Source of the DNA: Bradyrhizobium hipponense
GTDB taxonomy: Bacteria > Pseudomonadota > Alphaproteobacteria > Rhizobiales > Xanthobacteraceae
Length of the DNA: 64,000 nt
NCBI RefSeq assembly: GCF_008123965.1
Contig: NZ_VSTH01000014.1
Coordinates: 124,001-188,000, forward strand
Direction of reading: 5' to 3'
How positions within the stretch are numbered: position 1 is the stretch's first letter; each line of letters opens with the position of its first letter. Of this stretch, positions 26,821 to 34,662 are shown in pieces. A program made the position numbers and the translations under genes. The notes below the pieces were generated by a model that was not told the DNA's origin, ran no database searches, and worked only from the letters and a program-made list of their open reading frames with translations.

Positions 26821-28454
26821 GTAGCGCGATCCAGGAAGTGCCCGGCACGGGCCGGTGCCGGCTGCGGCGGCGTGCCGTCGCGGACCACAATGTCGCCGGG
26901 CTTGAGCTCGGCCCTGGTCATCGCCTGGTTGAGCTCGCCGATGCCGGCACGAAGCTGCTGCGCGGTCGCCGGGCGCTCCGCCCACATCCGCACGAAGGTC
27001 TTGTCGCCGCTCAGCGTGATCAGTGCATGCACGGGGCCGGCCGGCTCGACGTTGAGCGAGAAGCGCGCGCGCCAGGCACGCGTGGCGGGATCAGCCGACT
27101 CGTTGCCGCCGTCGCGCGAGATCTCGAACTGCGCCATCGCGGTGCCTCGCGGCGTCAAGAACGGAATCTCGAAATTCCACTGCGGGGCGGTCGGATCGAT
27201 GCGGTGACCGCTAGCATCGACGCGATCGGGCAGCGAGGCGACCTGCAGCAAGGTCTGCCGCGCGATCGCGGCGTCGGTGTCGTCGAGCAGTCGGTGCACG
27301 GTTGCAGCCAGCGGCATATCCGGCGCGAGCGACGGCGAGGCGATGGATTGCGGCGACGGCAGCGCGCCGCGGAACGGCGGCGGCGTGGTCGCGCGCGCGG
27401 CTGCCTCGAAGATGTGGCTGTCAGGCACCGCCTTGTTGAAGCCCGGCACGTTGCCGGTCATGCGCGGCAGGTTTTGCCTGACTTCCTGCAGCAGGCTCGC
27501 GGCGAGGCCGGCGGAGATGGTTCGCGGCCCTGCGGCCTGCGGCGTTTCACCCGCCACGTCTCCCAGCACGGCTGCTGCGAGCGCAGCACTGCGTGGCAGT
27601 TGGGCCGGTTGGGCGATCTCCGCACCGGTCGACCGCAACGCCGCATGCGCAGCCTCGCCCGCCGCCTGAAGTGCCGACGCTGCGGTCTGCGGCGTGGCCA
27701 TGGCGCTCATCGGCAGCGCGGCGCCTTGCACCGGTGCCTGCGGCACGCCGGTTTCGAGCGCAACTGAGGTCGCGACCAGCGTCTGGCGCAGCACCAGCAG
27801 CGCCGCCTTGAGGTCCGGTACAGTGCCGGAAGACGGTGGCGCGCCCGTCCCAAGAGACGCTTCGAGAAAGAGCCCCGACCTCTGGAAGGCGGACTCAACA
27901 TCGCCGCCATCGAGCCCCGCGTTGAGCGGCGTCTGCTGGGCCAGCACGTCCAGCATCGCCTGCTTCAGTCCTGCCGGCAGATTGCTGCCGGTCACGGCCG
28001 AAGCAAGATCGGTGAACAGCGGCGCCTGGCTGCCCTGCTTGGTCACAGCCTCGGCCGAAGCCGAGGTGACTGCGACCTGCTCGGACGGCGTCAGGAGACT
28101 GCGCGCGGTCGTCGCGGAGGGCGCGAGCGGCGGGCTGTCCAGCAGCGACGCCGCTGTCGGCGTCAGTGTGACCTGATCAGCCGCCTCGTTCGCCCCGTTG
28201 ACGATGGCGAGCCGGATCGTGCCGTCGTTCTGCGACACCGCGAGTTCGAGATTTTGTCCGGGCGACAGCGCCACCTCGGACATCACGTCCAGGGAGAGGT
28301 TGGCAATCGCGATCCGCACCAGATTGTCGGCGAGCACGCTGACGACCTTGGCGTCGACGACGCTGCCGGCCTGAAGGACAAGGTCAGGCGTCGCCGCATC
28401 AGCCACGGGGCTGGCAGCGCCGACGGGAAGGATCGAGCTTATCGGCATCGCCAT
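26817..28454 (-). CDS. FliK-like hook-length-control domain protein
   Basis: The 545-residue protein has a long Ala/Ser/Thr/Pro-rich N-terminal and middle part and a compact C-terminal domain of about 90 residues (WNFEIPFLTPRGTAMAQFEISRDGG... ARFSLNVEPAGPVHALITLSGDKTFVRMWAERPATAQQL), which matches the FliK type 3 secretion switch domain. FliK measures hook length and acts on FlhB; here an FlhB-tail protein follows directly, a functional match. No other flagellar genes are in the window. ATG at 28454 or 28448 is equally likely. Confidence 0.83.
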   Translation of the reverse strand: MAMPISSILPVGAASPVADAATPDLVLQAGSVVDAKVVSVLADNLVRIAIANLSLDVMSEVALSPGQNLELAVSQNDGTIRLAIVNGANEAADQVTLTPTAASLLDSPPLAPSATTARSLLTPSEQVAVTSASAEAVTKQGSQAPLFTDLASAVTGSNLPAGLKQAMLDVLAQQTPLNAGLDGGDVESAFQRSGLFLEASLGTGAPPSSGTVPDLKAALLVLRQTLVATSVALETGVPQAPVQGAALPMSAMATPQTAASALQAAGEAAHAALRSTGAEIAQPAQLPRSAALAAAVLGDVAGETPQAAGPRTISAGLAASLLQEVRQNLPRMTGNVPGFNKAVPDSHIFEAAARATTPPPFRGALPSPQSIASPSLAPDMPLAATVHRLLDDTDAAIARQTLLQVASLPDRVDASGHRIDPTAPQWNFEIPFLTPRGTAMAQFEISRDGGNESADPATRAWRARFSLNVEPAGPVHALITLSGDKTFVRMWAERPATAQQLRAGIGELNQAMTRAELKPGDIVVRDGTPPQPAPARAGHFLDRAT

Positions 28455-28507
28455 CTCAGGAGCCCAGGAGCACGGGCCACCCTAACGCCGGCGTCGTAAA
28501 CCTCTCG

Positions 28508-29302
28508 TTAAGGACCTCTGGCCGCGGCCGGCTTGACTGTCACCAGAACCGTCACAGCAGCCTGAAAATCCCTCAGCCGCGCGGCGCGGCGGGCGGCTGT
28601 TTCCTCGTCCACCCCCCACTTCTCGGCATTCCAGTCCTCATCGACATAGGCTGCCGCCCAGACCTGGTCGGCATCGCGCACCCCGTGGGCCAGTGCCAGC
28701 GCCAGCAGCGCCGAGCCGGTCAGGGTCGTGATCACGTGGAGCGCAGCCACGGACCACGCATCCTGCGGCAGCGCGGCGCGCGCGGCCTGGATCGCCTCGT
28801 CCGGCTGTTTCACATGCATGATGCCCTCGGACAGCATGAAATGCGCGCCCAAGCTCTCCGCGGCCCAGAACAGCACGGGATCCCAATGCGCCGCCTCGCG
28901 GGCCACCAGCCCCTCCGGATGGCCGGCGCGGTAGAATAGCAGGTCGGACTGCAAGTATTTTGCGAGGTCTTCGCTAACGAGTTCGACGCGGTCCACGACG
29001 CCCTCGACCACGCTGTTGGCGATACACGTCAGCGGCATGGTCAGGGGATCGATCGTTTCCACCTGAGCCGCCCATTCCGCGGCCACCGCATCGGCGAGCG
29101 CGCGCGACGGGATCACCACCTGGCGACCGGAGGGCGTGCGGATCGGCTTGCCGTCGAGCGTGATGGCGAAGCCGTCCTCGGCCTCAGCTATGCCAGCCTC
29201 CTTGTAGAAGCGCTTGCGCTGCGGCACGCGCGTGGCCCTACGCACCGCCTCCTGCGGATCGAGCGGGGATTGCCCCGCGGCCTCATCGAACAATTCGCGC
29301 AT
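28508..29302 (-). CDS. ATP12-family F1-ATPase assembly chaperone
   Basis: The 264-residue product matches the ATP12 family, which binds the F1 alpha subunit during ATP synthase assembly. Typical stretches are RFYKEAGIAEAEDGFAITLDGKPIRTP, PSRALADAVAAEWAAQ, DPLTMPLTCIANSVVEGV and WDPVLFWAAESLGAHF. The ATG at 29302 follows GGAGA by about 13 bases; an ATG at 29329 is also open. In many alphaproteobacteria ATP12 sits near an RluC-type gene, as here. Confidence 0.88.
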   Translation of the reverse strand: MRELFDEAAGQSPLDPQEAVRRATRVPQRKRFYKEAGIAEAEDGFAITLDGKPIRTPSGRQVVIPSRALADAVAAEWAAQVETIDPLTMPLTCIANSVVEGVVDRVELVSEDLAKYLQSDLLFYRAGHPEGLVAREAAHWDPVLFWAAESLGAHFMLSEGIMHVKQPDEAIQAARAALPQDAWSVAALHVITTLTGSALLALALAHGVRDADQVWAAAYVDEDWNAEKWGVDEETAARRAARLRDFQAAVTVLVTVKPAAARGP

Positions 29303-29378
29303 CTTGAGTTTTCGGTCTCCGCCGCACAATGCTAGGCTTTTAAGCTAAGACCGGCGGCCGATAAAGCGAGCGGCAGGC

Positions 29379-29825
29379 ATGAGGGAACTTGCGGGCATTG
29401 TGGCCCTGTTCGCCGGGTTCTGGCTGGCCACGGCGCAAGCCGGCTTCCGTACCCCGGAATCGGCCGTGCGCAACGTCTACGCCTATTACGGCGAGGGCGC
29501 GCCGGAGCTGTCAAAAGGCCTGCCGCGCGATGCCGCGACCGCCCGGCAATTCTTCGATTCCAGCCTGCGCAAGGCCTGGAGCACGCCAAGGGCCGAACAC
29601 TATGATTTCCTGGTGCAGAGCCCGACCTGGAAGCTCGGCCCGGTCGCAATCGCGGTCCTCCGCAAGCAATATGACAAGACCTATGTCGCGGCCAACTTCG
29701 ACAATCGCGGCCGGCGCGTCACGCTGAACTTCATCCTGGTCAACGGTCCCGAAGGCTGGCTGATCGCGGACGTCGAGAGCCCGCATGACAGCTTGCGGGT
29801 GTTTTTGGAGCAGTTCCGGAATTGA
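29379..29825 (+). CDS. Exported hypothetical protein (DUF3828-like)
   Basis: The 148-residue product begins with a signal peptide (MRELAGIVALFAGFWLATAQA) and then TPESAVRNVYAYYGEGAPELSKGLPRD..., followed by FNFILVNGPEGWLIADVESPHDSL-type strands, the pattern of the NTF2-like DUF3828. It is probably periplasmic. Function unknown. It is convergent with the RluC-type gene. Confidence 0.72.
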   Translation: MRELAGIVALFAGFWLATAQAGFRTPESAVRNVYAYYGEGAPELSKGLPRDAATARQFFDSSLRKAWSTPRAEHYDFLVQSPTWKLGPVAIAVLRKQYDKTYVAANFDNRGRRVTLNFILVNGPEGWLIADVESPHDSLRVFLEQFRN

Positions 29826-29831
29826 GGTATT

Positions 29832-29918
29832 CGTCATTGCGAGCGCAGCGAAGCAATCCAGAGCCTCTCCGCGGACGCAGTCTGGATTGCTTCGTCGCAA
29901 GGGCTCCTCGCAATGACG
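29832..29918. repeat. Palindromic repeat, 'cgtcattgcgagc' family, copy 4
   Basis: cgtcattgcgagcgcagcga and the right arm with an extra block (cttcgtcgcaagggctcctcgcaatgacg). It lies between two convergent genes and could serve as a two-way transcript end. Confidence 0.82.
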
Positions 29919-29947
29919 GACCTTAATCGCAACCGCGGGGTTCAGCC

Positions 29948-31225
29948 CTACTCTTCCGGCGCGTTCTCGATCGGATCAAATCTGGTTGCATCGAGGCCGA
30001 GCAAATTCCACGACTGCTGCATGTGCGGCGGCAGCGGCGCGGTAGCATCGATCACACCGCCGCGCGGATGCGGGATCACGATCCGGCGCGCCAAAAGATG
30101 CAGCCGGTTTTGCAGGCCACCCGGCAGTTGCCAGTTCTCGATATTGAAGTATTTGGGATCGCCGACGATGGGATGGCCGATATGCTCCATGTGCGCGCGG
30201 AGCTGATGCGTGCGGCCGGTCACCGGCTTCAACGACACCCAGGTAAGCTTGTTGCCGGCGGTCTCGACCACCGCGTAATAGGTCACCGCATGGCTCGCGC
30301 CTTCGTCGCCATGCTGGGCGATGCGCATGATGGTGTCGTCCTCGCTTTCTTCCTTCGCAAGAAACGTCGAGATGCGGCCCTGCTTCGGCTTCGGCAGGCC
30401 CGGCACCAGCGCCCAATAGGTCTTTCGCGCCGACCGCGAGCGGAACGCACCGGTCAGATGGCTTGCGGCAAAGCGCGTCTTGGCGACGAGCAGGCAGCCC
30501 GAGGTCTCCCTGTCGATCCGGTGCACCAGGCGCGGCTTCTGGCCCTTGGCGTCGCGCATCACCTCCAGCATCTGGTCGATGTGCCGCGTCATGCCCGAGC
30601 CGCCCTGCACGGCGAGGCCGGCCGGCTTGTTCAGCACGAGGACGTCGTCGTCCTCGTAGATGGTCATCTCCTTCAGCGCCTGAAGCGTCTTCTGAGCAGC
30701 TTCCGACAGCGAGCCTGCCGCCGCCTTCGGCGCATCCAGCTTGAGCGGCGGAATGCGGACGCTCTGCCCCTCCTCGAGGCGGTCCTTGCTGTCGACGCGC
30801 TTGCCATCGACGCGCAACTCGCCTTTGCGCACCACGCGCTGGATGTGGGAGAACGAAAGCCCGGGAAAGCGCGCCTCCAGAAAGCGATCGACGCGCATGT
30901 TGTTCTCGTCGGCGGTCACGGTGACGGTCTGCACCTTGGTCGGCAGCAGCGCCTCGACGGGTTTAGCGGGCTCGGACCTTTCCAGCGCGGGCTTTCCCAG
31001 AGCAGACCTGCCCAGAGCAGACTTGCCCAGCGCAGACTTGCCCAGCGCAGACTTGGGCAGGCGCCGCTCGGCGCGCTCGGAGGCAAACCGCGGCGGCTTC
31101 GCGCCAGGCTTGCCGCCCGGCCGCGGCCCAGCCTTCTTTGCGCTACGCGCCTGATGCGGACGCGCTTCATCGCGCTCGTCACGCGAACGGGGCTTTGGGT
31201 TCATTCTCTTGATGCGGCGGCTCAT
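29948..31225 (-). CDS. RluC/RluD-type 23S rRNA pseudouridine synthase with long basic N-terminal extension
   Basis: The 425-residue protein has an S4 RNA-binding domain (about 108-160) and a pseudouridine synthase domain with the catalytic HRIDRETSG motif (Asp238) and GRTHQLRAHM. Before the S4 domain are about 95 basic residues, including 4-5 copies of the five-residue unit KSALG (about 57-83). The predicted target is 23S rRNA (RluC/D sites). The ATG at 31225 overlaps the stop of the HigA-type gene (ATGA); an ATG at 31204 is in frame. Confidence 0.88.
   Translation of the reverse strand: MSRRIKRMNPKPRSRDERDEARPHQARSAKKAGPRPGGKPGAKPPRFASERAERRLPKSALGKSALGKSALGRSALGKPALERSEPAKPVEALLPTKVQTVTVTADENNMRVDRFLEARFPGLSFSHIQRVVRKGELRVDGKRVDSKDRLEEGQSVRIPPLKLDAPKAAAGSLSEAAQKTLQALKEMTIYEDDDVLVLNKPAGLAVQGGSGMTRHIDQMLEVMRDAKGQKPRLVHRIDRETSGCLLVAKTRFAASHLTGAFRSRSARKTYWALVPGLPKPKQGRISTFLAKEESEDDTIMRIAQHGDEGASHAVTYYAVVETAGNKLTWVSLKPVTGRTHQLRAHMEHIGHPIVGDPKYFNIENWQLPGGLQNRLHLLARRIVIPHPRGGVIDATAPLPPHMQQSWNLLGLDATRFDPIENAPEE
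30977..31057 (-). repeat. In-gene 15-base tandem repeat encoding KSALG units
   Basis: The 15-base unit (cagagcagacttgcc on the plus strand) recurs at least four times, giving KSALG-KSALG-KSALG-RSALG-KPALE. The number of copies could vary between strains without loss of reading frame. Confidence 0.8.
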
Positions 31226-31533
31226 GCGGTTTTTCCAAACTTTCGTATCGCGGTCGCGCGGCGCGGCAGCGAAGCAACCCGCGCCCCCACCTCTTTCTCC
31301 GCGAGCCGCAGCTCATATTGTTGTTGAAGATTCATCCAGAACTGCGGACTCATGCCGAACCAATGACCAAGCCGCAGCGCCGTATCGGCAGTGATGCCGC
31401 GCTGACCGTTGATGATACCAGTCACACGATTGACGGGGACGTCAATCTGACGCGCCAGTTCTGCAGCCGTGATGCCGAGCTCTCGCAGTTCTTCGGCAAG
31501 ATGCTCGCCGGGGTGAGTGGGCTCGCGAGGCAT
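31222..31533 (-). CDS. HigA-type antitoxin/XRE regulator, no toxin gene beside it
   Basis: The 103-residue protein begins with the HigA family opening HPGEHLAEELRELGITAAELARQIDVPVNRVTGIINGQRGITADTALRL, a helix-turn-helix (about 20-75), followed by FWMNLQQQYELRLAE. HigA represses its own promoter and neutralises HigB, whose gene normally lies directly upstream. Only 76 bases lie between it and rarA and no HigB frame is present. It overlaps the RluC-type gene by 4 bases, so it may now serve in regulating that gene. Confidence 0.85.
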   Translation of the reverse strand: MPREPTHPGEHLAEELRELGITAAELARQIDVPVNRVTGIINGQRGITADTALRLGHWFGMSPQFWMNLQQQYELRLAEKEVGARVASLPRRATAIRKFGKTA

Positions 31534-31609
31534 AGTATTTCTTGGCCTTACTACTGGGAATTACGCGTTACGTAAACCGTAAATCCACCCCTTGGCAAGC
31601 TCCAAAAGC

Positions 31610-32944
31610 CTAGTCTCCGCCCCGCTCCTTCCGCAGCTTCGCCCAGTAATCCAGCCGCTTCCGGATCTCGCGCTCAAAACCGCGCTCGGGCGGGTCGTAG
31701 AAGGTCTGGCGGCCCAGGGCTTCCGGAAAGTAGTCCTGGCCGGAGAAGGCGTCGGGGGCGTCGTGGTCGTATTCGTAGGCTGCGCCGTAGCCTTCCGACT
31801 TCATCAGTTTGGTCGGGGAATTGAGAATGTGCTTTGGCGGCAGCAGCGAGCCGCCCTGCTTTGCGACTTGCATCGCCGCGCCGAAGGCCGTGTAGACGGC
31901 GTTCGATTTCGGCGCGGTGGCGAGATAGACCACGGCCTGCGCGATCGCGAGCTCGCCTTCGGGGTGGCCGAGGAAGTCGAAGGCGTCCTTGGCGGCGTTG
32001 GCGATGACAAGCGCCTGTGGATCGGCAAGACCGATGTCCTCCACCGCCATGCGCACAACGCGGCGGGCCAGGAACAGCGGGTCCTCGCCGGCGTCGAGCA
32101 TGCGCGCGAGGTAATAGAGCGCCGCATCGGGATCGGAGCCGCGCACCGACTTATGCAGCGCCGAGATCAAGTTATAGTGCCCGTCCGCCGACTTGTCGTA
32201 GATCGGCGCACGGCGTTGCAAAATCTCCTGCAACTGCGCGGCATCGAAGAGTTCATCCTTGCGCGCGGCGCGCCAGACTTCCTCGGCGAGCGTCAGGGCG
32301 GCGCGGCCATCGCCGTCGGCCATGCGCACCAGCACCGCACGCGCCTCCGCATCGAGCGGCAGCTTGCGGCCCTCGACCGCCTCGGCATGCGCGAACAGCT
32401 TTTCGATCGCAGCAGCATCGAGCGAGCGGAACACCAGCACGCGGGCGCGCGACAGAAGCGCCGCGTTGAGCTCGAAGGACGGATTTTCGGTGGTGGCGCC
32501 GACCATCACCACCGTGCCGTCTTCCATCACGGGGAGAAACGAATCCTGCTGGGCGCGGTTGAAGCGATGGACCTCGTCGACGAACAGCAGCGTGCCCTTG
32601 CCCATCTCGCGGCGGGCACGCGCCGCATCAAAGGCCTTCTTGAGATCGGCGACGCCGGAGAACACCGCGGAGATCTGCTCGAAATGCAGGTCGGTGGCGT
32701 CCGCGAGCAGCCGCGCCACCGTGGTCTTGCCGGTGCCGGGCGGGCCCCAAAACACCAGCGAGCCCAGCGTGCGCGTCTCCAGCATGCGCGTCAGCGCGCC
32801 ATCGGGGCCGAGGATATGGTCTTGGCCGACGACCTCCGACAGCGCCCGCGGACGCAGGCGGTCCGGCAGCGGATGCGGCGCGTCGTGATCGAGCCCCGCC
32901 GCGGCGAAGAGAGTCGGCGTCTCCTGTGGTCGCTTCGGACTCAT
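31610..32944 (-). CDS. rarA: Replication-associated recombination protein A
   Basis: The 444-residue AAA+ ATPase is of the RarA/MgsA/WRNIP1 family: RPRALSEVVGQDHILG, Walker A GPPGTGKTT, Walker B FVDEVHRFNRAQQD, sensor 1 GATTENPSF, and a C-terminal tetramer domain with VRGSDPDAALYYLARML and LPPKHILNSPTKLMK. It acts at stalled replication forks, loading on single-strand DNA ends. Its ATG overlaps the stop of the DegQ gene by 4 bases (ATGA), so the pair is translationally coupled. Confidence 0.92.
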   Translation of the reverse strand: MSPKRPQETPTLFAAAGLDHDAPHPLPDRLRPRALSEVVGQDHILGPDGALTRMLETRTLGSLVFWGPPGTGKTTVARLLADATDLHFEQISAVFSGVADLKKAFDAARARREMGKGTLLFVDEVHRFNRAQQDSFLPVMEDGTVVMVGATTENPSFELNAALLSRARVLVFRSLDAAAIEKLFAHAEAVEGRKLPLDAEARAVLVRMADGDGRAALTLAEEVWRAARKDELFDAAQLQEILQRRAPIYDKSADGHYNLISALHKSVRGSDPDAALYYLARMLDAGEDPLFLARRVVRMAVEDIGLADPQALVIANAAKDAFDFLGHPEGELAIAQAVVYLATAPKSNAVYTAFGAAMQVAKQGGSLLPPKHILNSPTKLMKSEGYGAAYEYDHDAPDAFSGQDYFPEALGRQTFYDPPERGFEREIRKRLDYWAKLRKERGGD

Positions 32945-34347
32945 CCGCCCAGCGTGACGTTGATCTGCTGGCCGCCACGCACCAGCGTGATGCGCCAGAT
33001 CCGCTGGCGTTCAGCGGCCGCCTTCTCGATATCGCCGGTCTTGCTGATCTTCTGGTTGTTGACCGACAGAATGATATCGCCCTTCTGGAAACCGACACCC
33101 GCGGCCGCGGTATCGCCGCCGATATCGGTGATCACCACACCCTCGGTGTCGGCGTCGAGATGCAGTTCGTCGGCGACCGCCGGCGTGATGGTCGAAACCT
33201 TCGCGCCCTGAAACGGCGAGCGCGCGGTGATGACGAGCTCATTGCGGCCGGTATCGGGCGCCGTCTCCAGCGCCACGGCCAGCCTGGCCGGCTTGCCGCC
33301 GCGCTGCACATCAATCTGCGCCGTGCCGCCGAGCGGACGCGTGGCGAAACGGTAGTCGAAGGCATTGGGATCGTCCACGGTCTGGCCGTCGATCGCAACG
33401 ATCAGGTCGGACGATTTCAGGCCGGCCTTTGCGGCGGGTCCGTTCGCGACCACGCTTGCGACGAGCGCACCGGTCGGCGAGCGCAGGCCGAGGCTATCGG
33501 CGATGTCGGGCGTGACTGCCTGGAGCCGCGCCCCCAGCCACGGCCGCTTCACGGCTTTGCCGCCGCCCTTGGCCGAGGCGACGACGACGCGCACCATGTT
33601 CGCCGGGATGGCAAAGCCGATGCCCTGCGAGCCGCCGGAACGCGAATAGATCGCCGTGTTGATGCCGGCGAGCTTGCCGCTCATGTCGACCAGCGCGCCG
33701 CCGGAATTGCCGGGGTTGATCGCCGCGTCGGTCTGGATGAAGAACTGATAGTCGGTGATGCCGACCTGCGTGCGCGCGAGTGCCGAAATGATGCCGTGGG
33801 TCACGGTCTGGCCGACGCCGAAGGGATTGCCGATCGCGAGCACGACGTCGCCGACCAGCAACTCGTCGGAATTGGTGAAGTCGAGCGTCGGGAATTTCTC
33901 CTTGGAGTCCTTCAGACGCAGCACTGCGAGATCGGTGCGCGAATCCTTCAGCAGGATCTCGGCCTCGAACTCGCGCTTGTCCGACAGCGACACCTTGACC
34001 TGGTCGGCACCCTCGATGACGTGGACGTTGGTGACGACGAGACCGGAGGCATCGACGATGACGCCGGAGCCCAGCGAGCGCTGCATCTGCTCGGGCTGCT
34101 GACCCGGCACGCCGAAAAAGCGCCGGAAGATCGGATCGTCGAGCAACGGGTTGCGGTTCTGTACCATCTTGGCGGCATAGACGTTGACCACGGCCGGCTG
34201 CACCCGCTGCACGATCGGCGCATAGGACAGCCGCAACTCGGCCGGCGACGACGGAACGCGACGGTCCTGCGCGGCGGCTGGATGGAAGTGGGCCGAAAAG
34301 GCTATGCACAAGGCCGTGATGACGGCGGCACGGATCGATCGAAACAT
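32941..34347 (-). CDS. DegQ/Do-family periplasmic serine protease
   Basis: The 468-residue protein has a signal peptide (MFRSIRAAVITALCIAFSAHF...AAA), a trypsin-like domain with His109 (TNVHVIEG), Asp139 (SRTDLAVL) and Ser215 (NPGNSGGALV), and two PDZ domains (about 265-355 and 375-465), the DegP/DegQ layout. It degrades or refolds misfolded envelope proteins. It is first in an apparent operon with rarA, and in many alphaproteobacteria this pair lies just after rplQ. Confidence 0.92.
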   Translation of the reverse strand: MFRSIRAAVITALCIAFSAHFHPAAAQDRRVPSSPAELRLSYAPIVQRVQPAVVNVYAAKMVQNRNPLLDDPIFRRFFGVPGQQPEQMQRSLGSGVIVDASGLVVTNVHVIEGADQVKVSLSDKREFEAEILLKDSRTDLAVLRLKDSKEKFPTLDFTNSDELLVGDVVLAIGNPFGVGQTVTHGIISALARTQVGITDYQFFIQTDAAINPGNSGGALVDMSGKLAGINTAIYSRSGGSQGIGFAIPANMVRVVVASAKGGGKAVKRPWLGARLQAVTPDIADSLGLRSPTGALVASVVANGPAAKAGLKSSDLIVAIDGQTVDDPNAFDYRFATRPLGGTAQIDVQRGGKPARLAVALETAPDTGRNELVITARSPFQGAKVSTITPAVADELHLDADTEGVVITDIGGDTAAAGVGFQKGDIILSVNNQKISKTGDIEKAAAERQRIWRITLVRGGQQINVTLGG

Positions 34348-34662
34348 TCCTACCTCTTGGAAAAGACGCCGGAATATAGGCGCCTTCGTTCTCTAATAGA
34401 AGGCCGGCGGACTGCAATATTCGGACCTCCGTCTGGCCGCCCGGCATGCAAGCCCTGCGCGCATCGCGGACATTCTGCGCGAGCGCACGTATTGGCATGA
34501 CATCCATCATCCCGCATTGTGGCTTACGGCGGATTCGGTTGCGGCGAATTTGCATCAGTGGGAACCACGCAACCGGGCGCGCCGTCGCGGGGTAGTCATC
34601 AATCATTCTTAGACTCTCCGTTCGCGACTTGGGGAAGTTGGTCCAACCGATGGAGTGATGAC
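34348..34662. other. Divergent promoter region of degQ-like and porin genes
   Basis: The 315 bases between the two divergent starts show no repeat and no convincing coding frame. An open frame that continues the porin upstream to 34519 lacks a ribosome site and has non-coding-like residues. Promoters for both genes must lie here, but I could not name clear hexamers. Confidence 0.5.

Noticed and set aside
31534..31609. A HigB toxin gene upstream of the HigA-type gene
   Set aside because: The gap is only 76 bases, too short for a toxin of about 90 residues, and has no frame.
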